From positions 6,574,001-6,638,000 of the forward strand of contig NC_088321.1 of assembly GCF_910592395.1 (NCBI RefSeq): 64,000 nt of DNA, given 5' to 3'. Of this stretch, positions 1 through 7,650 are shown piece after piece. The stretch is from Lineus longissimus. Lineage: Eukaryota > Nemertea > Pilidiophora > Heteronemertea > Lineidae. Positions within the stretch are counted from its first letter, which is position 1; every line of letters starts with the position of its first letter. Made by a program: the position numbers and the translations under genes. The notes under the pieces are model-generated. The model ran no database searches and was not told the DNA's origin. It was given only the letters and a program-made list of their open reading frames with translations.

Positions 1-760
1 GGAACTGTTTTTGCGCTCCTTTTTTTGCTCCTAGCTTCTTCCTCGGTGTTTTATCGATCGGGAATACGGGAAAGGCCAAGTAACGCCGCCGCATTTTCGG
101 TTTTGTTAACGTATCCTCGCCAGCTTCGTACATCATGTAGAGTTGCATTAATAGTTTATCGCCGCCTTGGTTCAATTTGACCATGGACATCTTCCGTTTT
201 CTTGTTGGTGTGTTTCTGACTAGTGCTTCCTTTCCTTTAGTTTGATTCTTAGTTCCTTTGGAAGTAAAGGGAATCACTTCGGGGCTGTCTTCGGTCCCAT
301 TGGTCTTAATCGTTGGTTTTTTGTTGATTTTTGTCATCTTGTTATTTTTTGTCTCCCAGGTCATCAGTTTTTCCGCAGGGGAAGAAGTTATGCAGGAGCT
401 CTTTGAAGCGCAGGAGCCCGCCTGATCTTGTTGTTTCTTAACGCGGCGTGTTTCTCGTTCTTTATCCAATTTCTTATGACAAGAATTGCAACGTTCGGCG
501 TCCAACTTGAAGTAACTTTCTTGCGGGTATGGACGGTGGCAGCGTTTGCATTCGCAAAACGATCTCTGCTGACATTTATAACAAAACGGTTTGCCCTCCA
601 TTAGAAAGGAGTAAGAAGAGCACCAATTACACCTCTTTTTGTGTTCATAATCGGTGTCGGAATTGAAATGTTCCTCATCAGTCTCCGTGTGTTTTACTTT
701 CGCTTTACGCTTCCCAAACGGTGGCGTTGCTTTTGCGCTGCTCAGCAGTTCTTTGGACAT
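1..760 (-). CDS. Cysteine-rich zinc-binding protein, partial (runs off the left edge)
   Basis: An open frame starts at the ATG complementary to 758-760 and stays open to base 1, so the C-terminus is outside the window. Residues about 44-95 hold a dense array of Cys pairs (RCNWCSSY, FCYKCQQRSFCECKRC, ERCNSCHKK), which look like two or three zinc ribbons. The rest is lysine-rich and basic, with low-complexity linkers, suggesting nucleic-acid binding. It lies about 90 bases downstream of dNK in the same orientation. Upstream is an AT-rich TTTTAAATA box that may be its promoter. I do not recognise the family; a role in viral transcription or DNA binding is only a guess. Confidence 0.6.
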   Translation of the reverse strand, partial: MSKELLSSAKATPPFGKRKAKVKHTETDEEHFNSDTDYEHKKRCNWCSSYSFLMEGKPFCYKCQQRSFCECKRCHRPYPQESYFKLDAERCNSCHKKLDKERETRRVKKQQDQAGSCASKSSCITSSPAEKLMTWETKNNKMTKINKKPTIKTNGTEDSPEVIPFTSKGTKNQTKGKEALVRNTPTRKRKMSMVKLNQGGDKLLMQLYMMYEAGEDTLTKPKMRRRYLAFPVFPIDKTPRKKLGAKKGAQKQF

Positions 761-842
761 CTTGTCTTGTAATAGTATTTAAAACTAAGGTGGTCCTGAG
801 GGAGGTTATATCCTGTACAGTTATAGACATCATTTTCTCTTC

Positions 843-855
843 TCACATGCTACTT
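843..855 (-). promoter_or_regulatory. Shared stop/3' motif AAGTAGCATGTGA (copy 1)
   Basis: The 13-base motif overlaps the TAG stop codon of the dNK gene. The same 13 bases overlap the TAG stop of the gene ending at 19098 (copy 2 at 19091-19103). Two unrelated coding regions ending in an identical sequence that continues 7 bases past the stop suggests a 3'-end or termination signal, or a signal for the next gene downstream. Function is inferred only from position. Confidence 0.4.
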
Positions 856-1608
856 TTCACTGTTTTTAATAGTGTCCTGTATGAAATCTAGCAGCTCTTT
901 CGGGCTTGCCCTGGCACTCTCCTTTAGGGCAATGTTGCACTCGCCTATTGCTCCTGTGCAAATTTCGTGGTTTTTCCATTTGGCCAGGTGCCTTTGGTAA
1001 GCGGCTTTCAGGGCTTCTTGATACGAATACGTTACCGGATTTGGTCCGCTGCACTCGAAATCTCGACCACGTCTTGCGAGACGTGCCATACAGATGTCTG
1101 TTGGCGTGTTTACCAAGTAGATACCGTGTATCTGAAGTGCTAGCATTTGCATTGTCTTCTCGGCCTCTGTCATCGCAAAATCGATGAGGAAATATCTTGA
1201 GAAACAGCTTATTCTCCCAAGCTCGCATAACGTTTCGACGAAGGGGAGGGGCGAAAAAAGGCTTCGATCCGTGACGATTATTGTAGTGTTCTTTTCCCTC
1301 TTCTCCATCGCTAACTTGTTCAAAAGCTTAGGAACTGTCTCTCGGACGACTCTGTTGAGCGACTGGACAAAATGGATGTGGGCTAGGGGAGCCTCCATCA
1401 AGGGATTCTCGTAACACATTTTTAGCGGATTGTGTCCCTGAAACGAGGTGAACTCGTCCAGGCATTCCCTTATGCTAACAATATTGAAGGGTAGATCGTC
1501 ACCGTGGAAGGTAGCCATTTCTTGTATTTGATCTATGATGGTTGTTTTGCCGGCTGCGATTATACCCTCGACCGTGAACATAAAGACATTTTCGGCAGGA
1601 CGACTCAT
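850..1608 (-). CDS. Deoxynucleoside kinase (dNK/thymidine kinase-2-like)
   Basis: This 252-residue protein has the full signature of the dNK family, which phosphorylates deoxynucleosides in the salvage pathway. A P-loop (EGIIAAGKTT, about residues 14-23) lies near the N-terminus, the DRS motif (TDRSLFS) near residue 115 binds substrate, and an Arg-rich LID segment (ARRGRDFE) is near residue 178. The length fits the 220-260 residues usual for the family. No break is seen. The start codon lies only 26 bases from the left target duplication of Polinton-1, so its promoter region has been separated from what lay upstream. In a DNA virus it would raise dNTP pools together with the dUTPase of the same element. 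A captured host gene is the alternative. Confidence 0.9.
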   Translation of the reverse strand: MSRPAENVFMFTVEGIIAAGKTTIIDQIQEMATFHGDDLPFNIVSIRECLDEFTSFQGHNPLKMCYENPLMEAPLAHIHFVQSLNRVVRETVPKLLNKLAMEKREKNTTIIVTDRSLFSPLPFVETLCELGRISCFSRYFLIDFAMTEAEKTMQMLALQIHGIYLVNTPTDICMARLARRGRDFECSGPNPVTYSYQEALKAAYQRHLAKWKNHEICTGAIGECNIALKESARASPKELLDFIQDTIKNSEK

Positions 1609-1633
1609 CCTTATATGAATAATGTGCTTAATA

Positions 1634-1639
1634 TATGGT
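1634..1639. repeat. Target site duplication of Polinton-1, left copy (TATGGT)
   Basis: TATGGT directly precedes the left inverted-repeat tip and is found again at 18997-19002 directly after the right tip. Six-base duplications are the known product of Polinton integrases. Confidence 0.85.
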
Positions 1640-1667
1640 CATCATATATAAATGAAACTACGGGGAC

Positions 1668-1835
1668 GAAGTCAAATTCCAGTCAAAATCTCGTCAAATT
1701 CCAGTCAAACTTATTTCAGTTAAATCCTAGTCTAAACTTATCTCAGTCAAATCTCAGTCAACACGTTTCAAGAGTTATCTCAGTTAAATCCTTGTCTAAA
1801 CAGTTTCCAGTCATTTCTCAGTCAAGTCACAAAAT
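1668..1835 (+). repeat. Subterminal AGTCAA-type repeat array
   Basis: About ten copies of (C)AGTCAAA(T/C) and close variants (AGTTAAAT, AGTCTAAA) are spaced at roughly 10-20 bases. A mirror array lies in the right inverted repeat, and a similar TGACTC/CAGTCAA array begins Polinton-2 near 34660-34790. Repeated subterminal sites of this sort suit integrase or terminal-protein binding, but that is inference. Confidence 0.6.
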
Positions 1836-1837
1836 CG

Positions 1838-2060
1838 TCCAAATTTAAAAAATTAAAAAAATTAAAAAAATTAAAAAAACTAAAAAATTGAAAAATTAAA
1901 AAAATTTTAAAATTTTAAAAATTTAAAAATTTAAAAAATTTAAAAATTTAAAAAATTTAAAAAATTTAAAAATTTAAAAATTTAAAAATTTAAAAAATTT
2001 AAAAATTTAAAAATTTAAAAAATTTAAAATTTAAAAAATTAAAAAAAATTATTTTCTTCT
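1838..2060. repeat. A/T-only low-complexity tract (AAAAATTT repeats)
   Basis: Tandem AATTTAAAAA units fill about 220 bases without a single G. The matching tract in the right arm (about 18597-18795) is of different length, as expected from slippage. Confidence 0.8.
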
Positions 2061-2067
2061 AAATAAA

Positions 2068-2370
2068 ATGAACAACTTTCCGTCAAACAATGAACTTGAA
2101 TCAAGAATCACAGAGTCAACAGATTATCTAAAATTTAAAGATCTTCCATTGAACAAATGGTACAAAATCAACTCATTCAGAAGTATAAACACAAAAATAG
2201 GAGAATCAACACTTCTTGAGCTTGAAGACTCAGAAGCTAACTGGTTGACCGTTTGGTCTACGAGTGTCATCAAACGAAAAATAACACCAGATCACAGTTA
2301 TATAAGGTCCACAGGAGTCAAGGAGACAAAACAAGGTAAAAAAATTTATGGATTCAATCTTGTGGAATAA
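2068..2370 (+). CDS. Small terminal-repeat protein, OB-fold-like (copy 1)
   Basis: This 100-residue protein starts at an ATG in the AAATAAAATG context. The core, 'FKDLPLNKWYKINSFRSINT', followed by a K-x-G-x-S-x-L-L-x-L strand pattern, resembles small OB-fold single-strand-DNA-binding-like proteins, but I cannot name the family. A second copy at 18279-18581 differs by one residue. A diverged paralogue lies at 17864-18124, and a partial copy stands at the right edge of the window in Polinton-2. Its place inside both terminal repeats means it is transcribed inward from each end and duplicated with the ends. A role in replication of the termini is a reasonable guess. Confidence 0.7.
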   Translation: MNNFPSNNELESRITESTDYLKFKDLPLNKWYKINSFRSINTKIGESTLLELEDSEANWLTVWSTSVIKRKITPDHSYIRSTGVKETKQGKKIYGFNLVE

Positions 2371-2390
2371 TTTTATAAAAGTTAAAAAAA

Positions 2391-2640
2391 TACAAAATTT
2401 TAAAAAATCAATCATCATCATCACCACACAAAAAATCAATCATCACCACACAAAAAATCAACAGGCCAATGATTTTTATAGTTCCATCTTGTGGAATAAT
2501 TTTATAAGCTCTTAAGCTTATAAAATTACTCGCTACGCTCGTAGAAAGTACACCCACACTACTTTTGTCTGACTCGCTAAAATTAGCCCAAACTGATTAT
2601 CTCAGATGAAAGTCATGTCATTTCGGATTCTAGGATGTAC
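2391..2640. other. Non-coding gap with short repeats
   Basis: The gap between two genes holds two copies of AATCAATCATCACCACAC-like sequence (2405-2460), a partial duplicate of the end of the terminal-repeat gene (TTGTGGAATAATTTTATAA near 2492) and a hairpin-forming ACTCGCTACGCTCG motif at 2528-2541. No coding frame is apparent. Confidence 0.5.
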
Positions 2641-2643
2641 ATT

Positions 2644-3120
2644 TCAGCGATTGATGAGCTCAAATTCACTCGCAGAAATAGTTCCATTGTCCATGACTCT
2701 GGAAAGTAAATTATTGGCATTATTTAAGCATGCTTTTTTCTTGGTTAAAATATCTAAATGTTTTTTCTCTTTTTTCCTCAACTGAGGAACTACAATTTTT
2801 CCAACCAATCCTAACACTGTACAGATAGCAGAAATTGGAATGCTAACTACATTTCCAATCACTGTCGCAGCTCCAATCGATGCCACAGTGACACTGGTAA
2901 TATACATACCAATTTCACAACCGTGTAAGATTTGACTAGCTTTTTTATATTTTTTATTTAATTTTTTTCTTTTTTCAATATTAAGCTCTAATTCTGTAAT
3001 TTTTTCTTTAATAGTTTCAAGTCTAAATTGTTCAGCATCAACACACTCGCTTCGCTCGTGGACACCATCGACGACGTCCACACACTCACTTCGTTCGCGG
3101 GTGTTCACGCCGTTCACCAT
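2644..3120 (-). CDS. Polinton membrane protein with N-terminal coiled coil
   Basis: The 158-residue protein has a charged helical part (about 33-65) and a hydrophobic, glycine/alanine-rich segment (about 68-112), followed by a basic tail ending in SASEFELI. The homologue in Polinton-2 is at 63320-63790. The first 30 residues contain two copies of (H/R)ERSECVD, encoded by hairpin-forming CTCGCTTCGCTCG-type DNA; the Polinton-2 protein lacks them. So a palindromic repeat seems to have expanded into the coding region, or the true start is further in. It is the last gene before the left terminal repeat. Function unknown; a virion membrane or penetration role is possible. Confidence 0.65.
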   Translation of the reverse strand: MVNGVNTRERSECVDVVDGVHERSECVDAEQFRLETIKEKITELELNIEKRKKLNKKYKKASQILHGCEIGMYITSVTVASIGAATVIGNVVSIPISAICTVLGLVGKIVVPQLRKKEKKHLDILTKKKACLNNANNLLSRVMDNGTISASEFELINR

Positions 3121-3126
3121 GTTTAT

Positions 3127-3615
3127 TTATAAATCTAATTCAATCAATAGACAGATAATTGTTGACCGTGCAGATGCTCTAATTTCATTGAGAAAACTAA
3201 TCACATCATTTTGATTTAAAGGAACATCTACTTGCTTTATCGCTGTTATAGTGTCTCCTTCAATAAATGCTTGTTTAACCCCATTTACAATAACATGAAT
3301 TTTATAGGCTCTTCTTGCATCTGTAGTAATTCCCATGCGAATAATTTTACCAGGAGACATCATGGTATAACCTGTTGTACTAGTTTGACTACCATCACCA
3401 AAGCTAAAATCTGCAATATTACCATGCAGAACCCCTCTTTCATCTGCATATATTGTGATAACAGGTTTGCTTTTAAAATTTTGAATTTGAGTGTTTATTG
3501 AGTCAAATTCTAAATTAATATTTTCAATGTTTGAATTACTCTGAATCTGAAGGTCTTGTAAGTCTTCAATGATGTCTTGGTTAGTTTCTCTAAATCCAGT
3601 ACACATGTTTGTCAT
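3127..3615 (-). CDS. Fibre-like virion protein candidate
   Basis: Residues 1-50 form a heptad-like coiled coil. It is followed by a beta-rich, glycine-containing domain with 'SPGKIIRMGITT', 'YKIHVIVNG' and a C-terminal 'LLIELDL'. A coiled-coil shaft with a beta-rich head is the layout of viral fibres, but I know no direct family. The Polinton-2 homologue is split by transposon T2 (parts at 43947-44302 and 53509-53773). The gene lies between the minor capsid remnant and the membrane protein, which fits a late structural role. The frame is intact. Its start is preceded by AATAAATG. Confidence 0.55.
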   Translation of the reverse strand: MTNMCTGFRETNQDIIEDLQDLQIQSNSNIENINLEFDSINTQIQNFKSKPVITIYADERGVLHGNIADFSFGDGSQTSTTGYTMMSPGKIIRMGITTDARRAYKIHVIVNGVKQAFIEGDTITAIKQVDVPLNQNDVISFLNEIRASARSTIICLLIELDL

Positions 3616-4186
3616 TTATTCTAATCGTAAATCAATTGAAACTGGAGTTAAAAATTCAATAGGTTCTTCATTCTGATCTTTGACCTGTAGTTCAATACTA
3701 GTATGATCGTGCTGTGCGATCTTTACTTTTTGCAGGGAGGTATATTCATGCATATCTCCATAATATTTACCTTTAGGAACAAATGTAGTAATTAGATCAC
3801 TACGCTTTCCATTCACTAAATTTTTACTCGTATCAACAATATTACAAGAAATTCTATACTCATGATTAGGTAAAAATTGACAAGGTTTATCACCTGTAAT
3901 TTCATGGCTTAGAAAGACATTATTTTCAAAAGTTATTCCTAATAATTCACCTAGTTCTTTATGGAGAACTACAGCAAATGGTGGCTCAACTTTAATTTTA
4001 ATTTTACCTTCATTGGGTAAATAAGTTAATTCAAATTTATCAGAATGCCCTTTTTCACTCAGTGCTTCTTGTACTGCTTTATTGTAGGTAACTGGAGTAA
4101 AAAATCCGTTGGGAATAGTGATTAAATCAGGATTCGTATAGATCGCTCTATCTTTAAGCGCAAATCGCAGATGGTTATTTCTTTAT
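3616..4186 (-). pseudogene. Minor capsid (penton-like) protein, N-terminus missing
   Basis: The frame reads continuously from about 4183 to the stop at 3616 and matches residues 40-230 of the intact Polinton-2 minor capsid protein (62613-63305): 'IPNGFFTPVTYN', 'EYRISCNIVDT' and 'NGKRSDLITTFVPKGKYYGD'. No start codon is present upstream; a stop precedes the homology at about 4186, and the upstream gene reads into this region in another frame. An internal deletion has therefore removed the N-terminal third and fused two neighbouring genes. In Polintons this protein forms the capsid vertices as a single jelly roll. Confidence 0.7.
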
Positions 4187-5165
4187 AGGATTCAACACTA
4201 TTTTTATACATCCTATCATTATGCTCAAATTGATTTTTCCAAAATGTTATGTCTTCTCTATCACCTTGTTGTTTTGCATTATCAAGTCCTTTTTGAGACT
4301 CTTTCATTTTTTTATCATAATGTTCTACTTGTATTTTTAAGGCTGCTTCTCTTGTTCTTGCTATAGCCATCTGATCTCTTGCTTTTTTAATCTGATTGAC
4401 AGAATATTCATTACCTGCTTTTTCCCTAGCTTCATGAATAGCTTCATCAACGAATTCTTTCATTTTTTGCATATCCTTTTCATATGATTTAGCAGAATAC
4501 CAAGATTCCAGAGAGTCATCAGTGTTACTTTCTAATTTATTAATGAGTACTTCTAACTCTTCTTTTCTTTCAGGTGAAATGTTAGCATCAACATGAGTTT
4601 CTATTATATCATCTGATTCTTGCACTACATTTGACTTGGTTTTAAATGTAGACATTTCAATATTTTCCGCTGCACTAGATCCTGCTCCATCTTCGTAATT
4701 CAATTGTCTTCTAGCTGTTTTTTCTTCAACATTTTCAAGTATTGGAGTTTCTCCCACATTAATTTTCGTAAAAAATGTCATAAGTTCACTTATTCCTGTT
4801 AGAGAATTGACTGAATAAGGATTTCTATTATTTTTTTGTGTTAGCCTAATTCTCTCCCCGCTTGATTTGTGAAAAAATATTTCATTGTTTTCATTCATTG
4901 TCAGTCTGTTACGAAATAGTTCCATTGTCTTCCCCTTCTTAAAAATTAAGTGACTTTTTTCCATAAATTCTCTTGTAAAATCATCCTTTGCATCAATGAT
5001 TCTCATTTTCTCCATTAAATCAGTGTCGACTGGTGGTGGAACATCTCCAGTCAATTCATTCATAATATTATCATTATCCGCTGCTTGTTGATCATAATTT
5101 TCATTCATGTCATCTGTAGCATCTTCTTCATAGGCTGGATTTTCAATTTCCATGACATTCTTCAT
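4122..5165 (-). CDS. Polinton virion/core protein candidate, C-terminus replaced by deletion
   Basis: The 347-residue ORF is acidic at the N-terminus and strongly helical with coiled coils in the last 150 residues. Its counterpart in Polinton-2 (61347-62609) starts similarly (MEIxNP...) but ends in a transmembrane region that is absent here. The last 20 or so codons overlap the minor capsid region in a different frame, so the end is an artefact of the deletion described for 3616-4186. Position next to the capsid genes suggests a structural or internal virion protein. No known domain recognised. Confidence 0.6.
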   Translation of the reverse strand: MKNVMEIENPAYEEDATDDMNENYDQQAADNDNIMNELTGDVPPPVDTDLMEKMRIIDAKDDFTREFMEKSHLIFKKGKTMELFRNRLTMNENNEIFFHKSSGERIRLTQKNNRNPYSVNSLTGISELMTFFTKINVGETPILENVEEKTARRQLNYEDGAGSSAAENIEMSTFKTKSNVVQESDDIIETHVDANISPERKEELEVLINKLESNTDDSLESWYSAKSYEKDMQKMKEFVDEAIHEAREKAGNEYSVNQIKKARDQMAIARTREAALKIQVEHYDKKMKESQKGLDNAKQQGDREDITFWKNQFEHNDRMYKNSVESYKEITICDLRLKIERSIRILI

Positions 5166-5170
5166 TTATT

Positions 5171-5566
5171 TTATAAAAATTTTGATAGTGCAGCTGATCC
5201 AATAACACTTGCTGCAATATAGGCTTGTTCATAACTTTTCTGAGAAGAACTAGGTTTATAATAATGAGACAAAGTTGGTTCAGGATGGATGCTGTCATAC
5301 TGTCGAATAGAGTCTGTCATGTCTAAAATGTCTGATTGTGCTTGATGTTTTTTCTGTCGTTGTTCTGCAAGGAAGTCAAGATGTTTAATTCTATTGTGCG
5401 ACCATGTTGCTGATTGTTTTTGTAATTTTTCGCTTGCTAAATCGTGTCTTTTACGCTCTTCTGCAGCATTCTGCGCATCAAATGCGTGGAATATGGCATT
5501 ACCTCCAACGAAAGCAGTCGCATTAGCTACTGCTCCAAAAATTGTTGTTAAAATTATTCCAGCCAT
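5171..5566 (-). CDS. Small conserved Polinton protein with N-terminal membrane segment
   Basis: A 131-residue protein opens with a Gly/Ala-rich hydrophobic segment (MAGIILTTIFGAVANATAFV), then a charged helix with 'NRIKHLDFLAEQRQKKHQ'. The Polinton-2 homologue at 60930-61345 shares IANAxAFxGG and HLDxLAxQRxK. Five bases separate it from the next gene. Its start sits in the TATAAAATAAATGG context. Conservation between two diverged elements shows it is a real gene; function unknown. Confidence 0.7.
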   Translation of the reverse strand: MAGIILTTIFGAVANATAFVGGNAIFHAFDAQNAAEERKRHDLASEKLQKQSATWSHNRIKHLDFLAEQRQKKHQAQSDILDMTDSIRQYDSIHPEPTLSHYYKPSSSQKSYEQAYIAASVIGSAALSKFL

Positions 5567-5592
5567 TTATTTTATAAAAATTTTGATAAAAA

Positions 5593-5640
5593 AGGGCTAG
5601 CAAATTGCTAGCCCTGAGTACTCCTGCGAGCGTAGCGAGT
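5593..5640. terminator. Intergenic hairpin pair
   Basis: A perfect 23-base palindrome with AGGGCTAGCAA arms is centred at 5604. It is followed by GCGAGCGTAGCGAGT (5626-5640), also self-complementary. They lie between two co-directional genes. A sister palindrome with the same AGGGCTA core stands at 11635-11657. A transcript 3'-end role is inferred. Confidence 0.5.
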
Positions 5641-5648
5641 AGCCCTTT

Positions 5649-5885
5649 TTAATTAGTGATATTATGAGGCAAACCGTGCTTTTCCAGAAATCCTTTCGTA
5701 ATAATAGCAAGTGACACTGCACCCGTTAGCTTAACTGCCTCCATTAGGTCAGGTTTACTAGGATCTCCAATGTTTGACTTTAATAGCTTTTTAGCAGCCA
5801 TTCCATAGCCAACAACAAGTGCTGCTAAAACTGCAGAATGGTAAATTGTGTTTCCAATATTTTTCGTATCGATCACTGTGCTCAT
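5649..5885 (-). CDS. Small conserved Polinton membrane protein
   Basis: The 78-residue protein matches the Polinton-2 gene at 54892-55170: both hold N-T-I-Y-H-(A/S)-x-(V/I)-L, V-G-Y-x-M, K-K-(L/I)-L, (I/V)-G-D-P-S-K and G-L-P-x-N-I. Two hydrophobic stretches (about 15-32 and 52-65) suggest a membrane protein. Start context is ATAAATAAATGAG. Function unknown. Confidence 0.7.
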   Translation of the reverse strand: MSTVIDTKNIGNTIYHSAVLAALVVGYGMAAKKLLKSNIGDPSKPDLMEAVKLTGAVSLAIITKGFLEKHGLPHNITN

Positions 5886-5913
5886 TTATTTATGAAAAAT
5901 TTTTTTTTTAAAT

Positions 5914-6213
5914 TTACAAGATCAGATTTTCAGATTTTTGTTTAGTTTTTTTATGTAAAGTAGGTGACTCCTCAATACTCGCAGAAGTAGGTGATGAATT
6001 TTTGGAATAGAACCAAACAAAACCTGCTAAGGTGATTCCACTTATCAATATTAAAGGATAGTAGTTTGTAGCTTGTGTGACGTCTTGTTGAACAGGCTTC
6101 TTCTTTCCTTTATTCAACTGACCTAATTTTTTACCCCATTCAACTCTCTTAGGATTCTTTGGCTTTTCTGCTGTTGTAATTTCAGCTGTTGTGTTATCTT
6201 TTTCGCCGTTCAT
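5914..6213 (-). CDS. Small single-pass membrane protein
   Basis: The 99-residue protein has a lysine-rich N-terminal half with a KPKNP(K/S)R motif, one transmembrane helix (YYPLILISGITLAGFVWFY) and a polar tail. The Polinton-2 counterpart at 55257-55535 shares KPKNPSRV and the helix. Function unknown. Confidence 0.65.
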   Translation of the reverse strand: MNGEKDNTTAEITTAEKPKNPKRVEWGKKLGQLNKGKKKPVQQDVTQATNYYPLILISGITLAGFVWFYSKNSSPTSASIEESPTLHKKTKQKSENLIL

Positions 6214-6232
6214 ACCTGTTTATTTTATGAAA

Positions 6233-6432
6233 AATATTAACGACTATTAATAGTTATTATTAGCGACTATTAATAGTTATTATTAACGACTATTAACGAC
6301 TATTAATAGTTATTATTAACGACTATTAATAGTTATTATTAACGACTATTAATAGTTATTATTAACGACTATTAATAGTTATTATTAGCGACTATTAATA
6401 GTTATTATTAACGACTATTAATAGTTATTATT
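6233..6432. repeat. Tandem repeat, TAACGACTATTAATAGTTATTAT units
   Basis: About eight copies of a 23-base unit, itself partly palindromic (ACTATTAATAGT), fill the gap between two genes. Some units are shorter or read TAGCGAC. No coding frame. Confidence 0.85.
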
Positions 6433-6435
6433 GTC

Positions 6436-6872
6436 TTACTCGCTCTCACATGTGTCTTCCTCTGCTAATTCTGATTTTTCACGCGTCATTGCAGTTTCAG
6501 CCGTATTGACTACAATTGTACCTGCCGCTAAAAGTGTTGGATTCATATATTGACCCAGTTGTTTTTTTATTTCATGGTTTACTATGATATTGTCATTTAA
6601 TTTTTCATGTAATTTTTTTGATCCAAATTTGGAAATACAATTTTTACTGCTTGAGTATAACCAAATAGTAAATTAGATACTAAATCATCAGCAATCTGAG
6701 TATTATATTTGATTTTATATTCATTATGTAATTTTTCAATATTTTTTTGTGAAGCTTTTTTAATCGTAGCCTCAGATGATTTTATTCCTAGTTTATTTAG
6801 TAATCCTGATTGATAGTGTGAAAGTAATTCACTTCGCAGGACGTCCACAGAATCAACATCATTGTTATTCAT
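6436..6872 (-). pseudogene. Conserved Polinton protein, frameshifted near 6600
   Basis: The first 85 residues align with the intact Polinton-2 gene at 56794-57252 (YQSGLL-KLG-K-SE and KYNTQIADDLV-NLL-GYTQ). The ORF then stops, but in another frame from about 6600 down to 6436 the homology resumes (KKQLGQYMNPTLLAAGT). One indel near 6600 explains this. Helical, with a short hydrophobic C-terminal part. It sits just downstream of the ATPase in both elements, so it may act with packaging or assembly. Confidence 0.65.
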
Positions 6873-6930
6873 TTATTTATTGGAAATTTTTTTACTTAAT
6901 ATGCTAAGCTTACGCTTGTAGAAAGTACTT

Positions 6931-7554
6931 CTACGAACGAAGTGAGTAATCAAAAGGCATCTTTCTGCGCAGTATAAGCTTCTTTCCTGCATCAATCTGC
7001 GTCAGAACTGTGTCTTTTTCGCTTTGTGGAATACATCGATTTTCTTTGAAAATCTGATCCATAGATAATTGATCATTCATTGTATGAATCACCATGTGTT
7101 TACAATTTTCTCTAAAATCTTTTACAACTGCATTATATTTTTGAGTCAAAAGCCACACAGAAATTCCATAATGTCTTCCTGAAAAAGCTAGTTCAGTCAA
7201 TTTTGTACACTTATTCTTTGATTCCCACAAATTAGCACAATCATCAATGATAAATAATGTTTGATGATCTTGACTTTTTTAATTTTCAATCGCATCTTCT
7301 AAGCATATATTTAAATCTGTAAGTACTAATTTTGGAGGATAAATGTGTATATTTTTATCTTGTATAATCCATGCTCTATCTTGGTAAGTTTTATTCATGT
7401 CAATCGTAGGACAAAATATCACAATGTCATCAAATTTTTTACGAAATTCTTTTTCAAGTAAATCTAGTATAAAGTAGGTCTTACCACAGTCTGTCATTCC
7501 GACAATTAACATATTGAAAGGTGGATCACAATAAAATTCACTCGTCATACTCAT
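6931..7554 (-). pseudogene. A32-like (FtsK/HerA) DNA-packaging ATPase, one in-frame stop
   Basis: The Walker A loop GMTDCGKT is at about residues 19-26 and Walker B LFIIDDCANL lies further on, followed by a Q-containing sensor (WLLTQKYN). This is the Polinton/NCLDV genome-packaging ATPase. A TAA at about 7276-7278 interrupts the frame just before Walker B; the two parts (7279-7554 and 6931-7275) are in the same frame. The intact homologue is at 57322-57942. The start codon follows AAATAAATGAG. Confidence 0.85.
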
Positions 7555-7650
7555 TTATTTTTAACATTTTGAAGAAGCAAAAGAATTTAAGATGTTTTCA
7601 AATTTGAATACAAAAATTCAATATACTCGCTATGCTAAATATTTTTGTGG

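Larger units (their letters stand above)
1640..2390 (+). repeat. Left terminal inverted repeat of Polinton-1
   Basis: This stretch matches the reverse complement of 18259-18996. Its parts are the tip (1640-1680), an array of AGTCAAAT/CAGTCAA-like repeats (about 1668-1835), an A/T-only tract (about 1840-2060) and a complete small gene (2068-2370). Homology ends in the A-run at 2384-2390. The two arms differ mainly in length of the A/T tract and at one residue of the gene, which indicates a recent insertion or sequence homogenisation. Confidence 0.9.

Noticed and set aside
906-1187. Plus-strand open frame opposite the dNK gene
   Set aside because: Shadow of the well-supported minus-strand kinase; no domain or start signal.
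6233-6432. Possible CRISPR array
   Set aside because: Contiguous 23-base tandem repeat without unique spacers, in a eukaryotic element.
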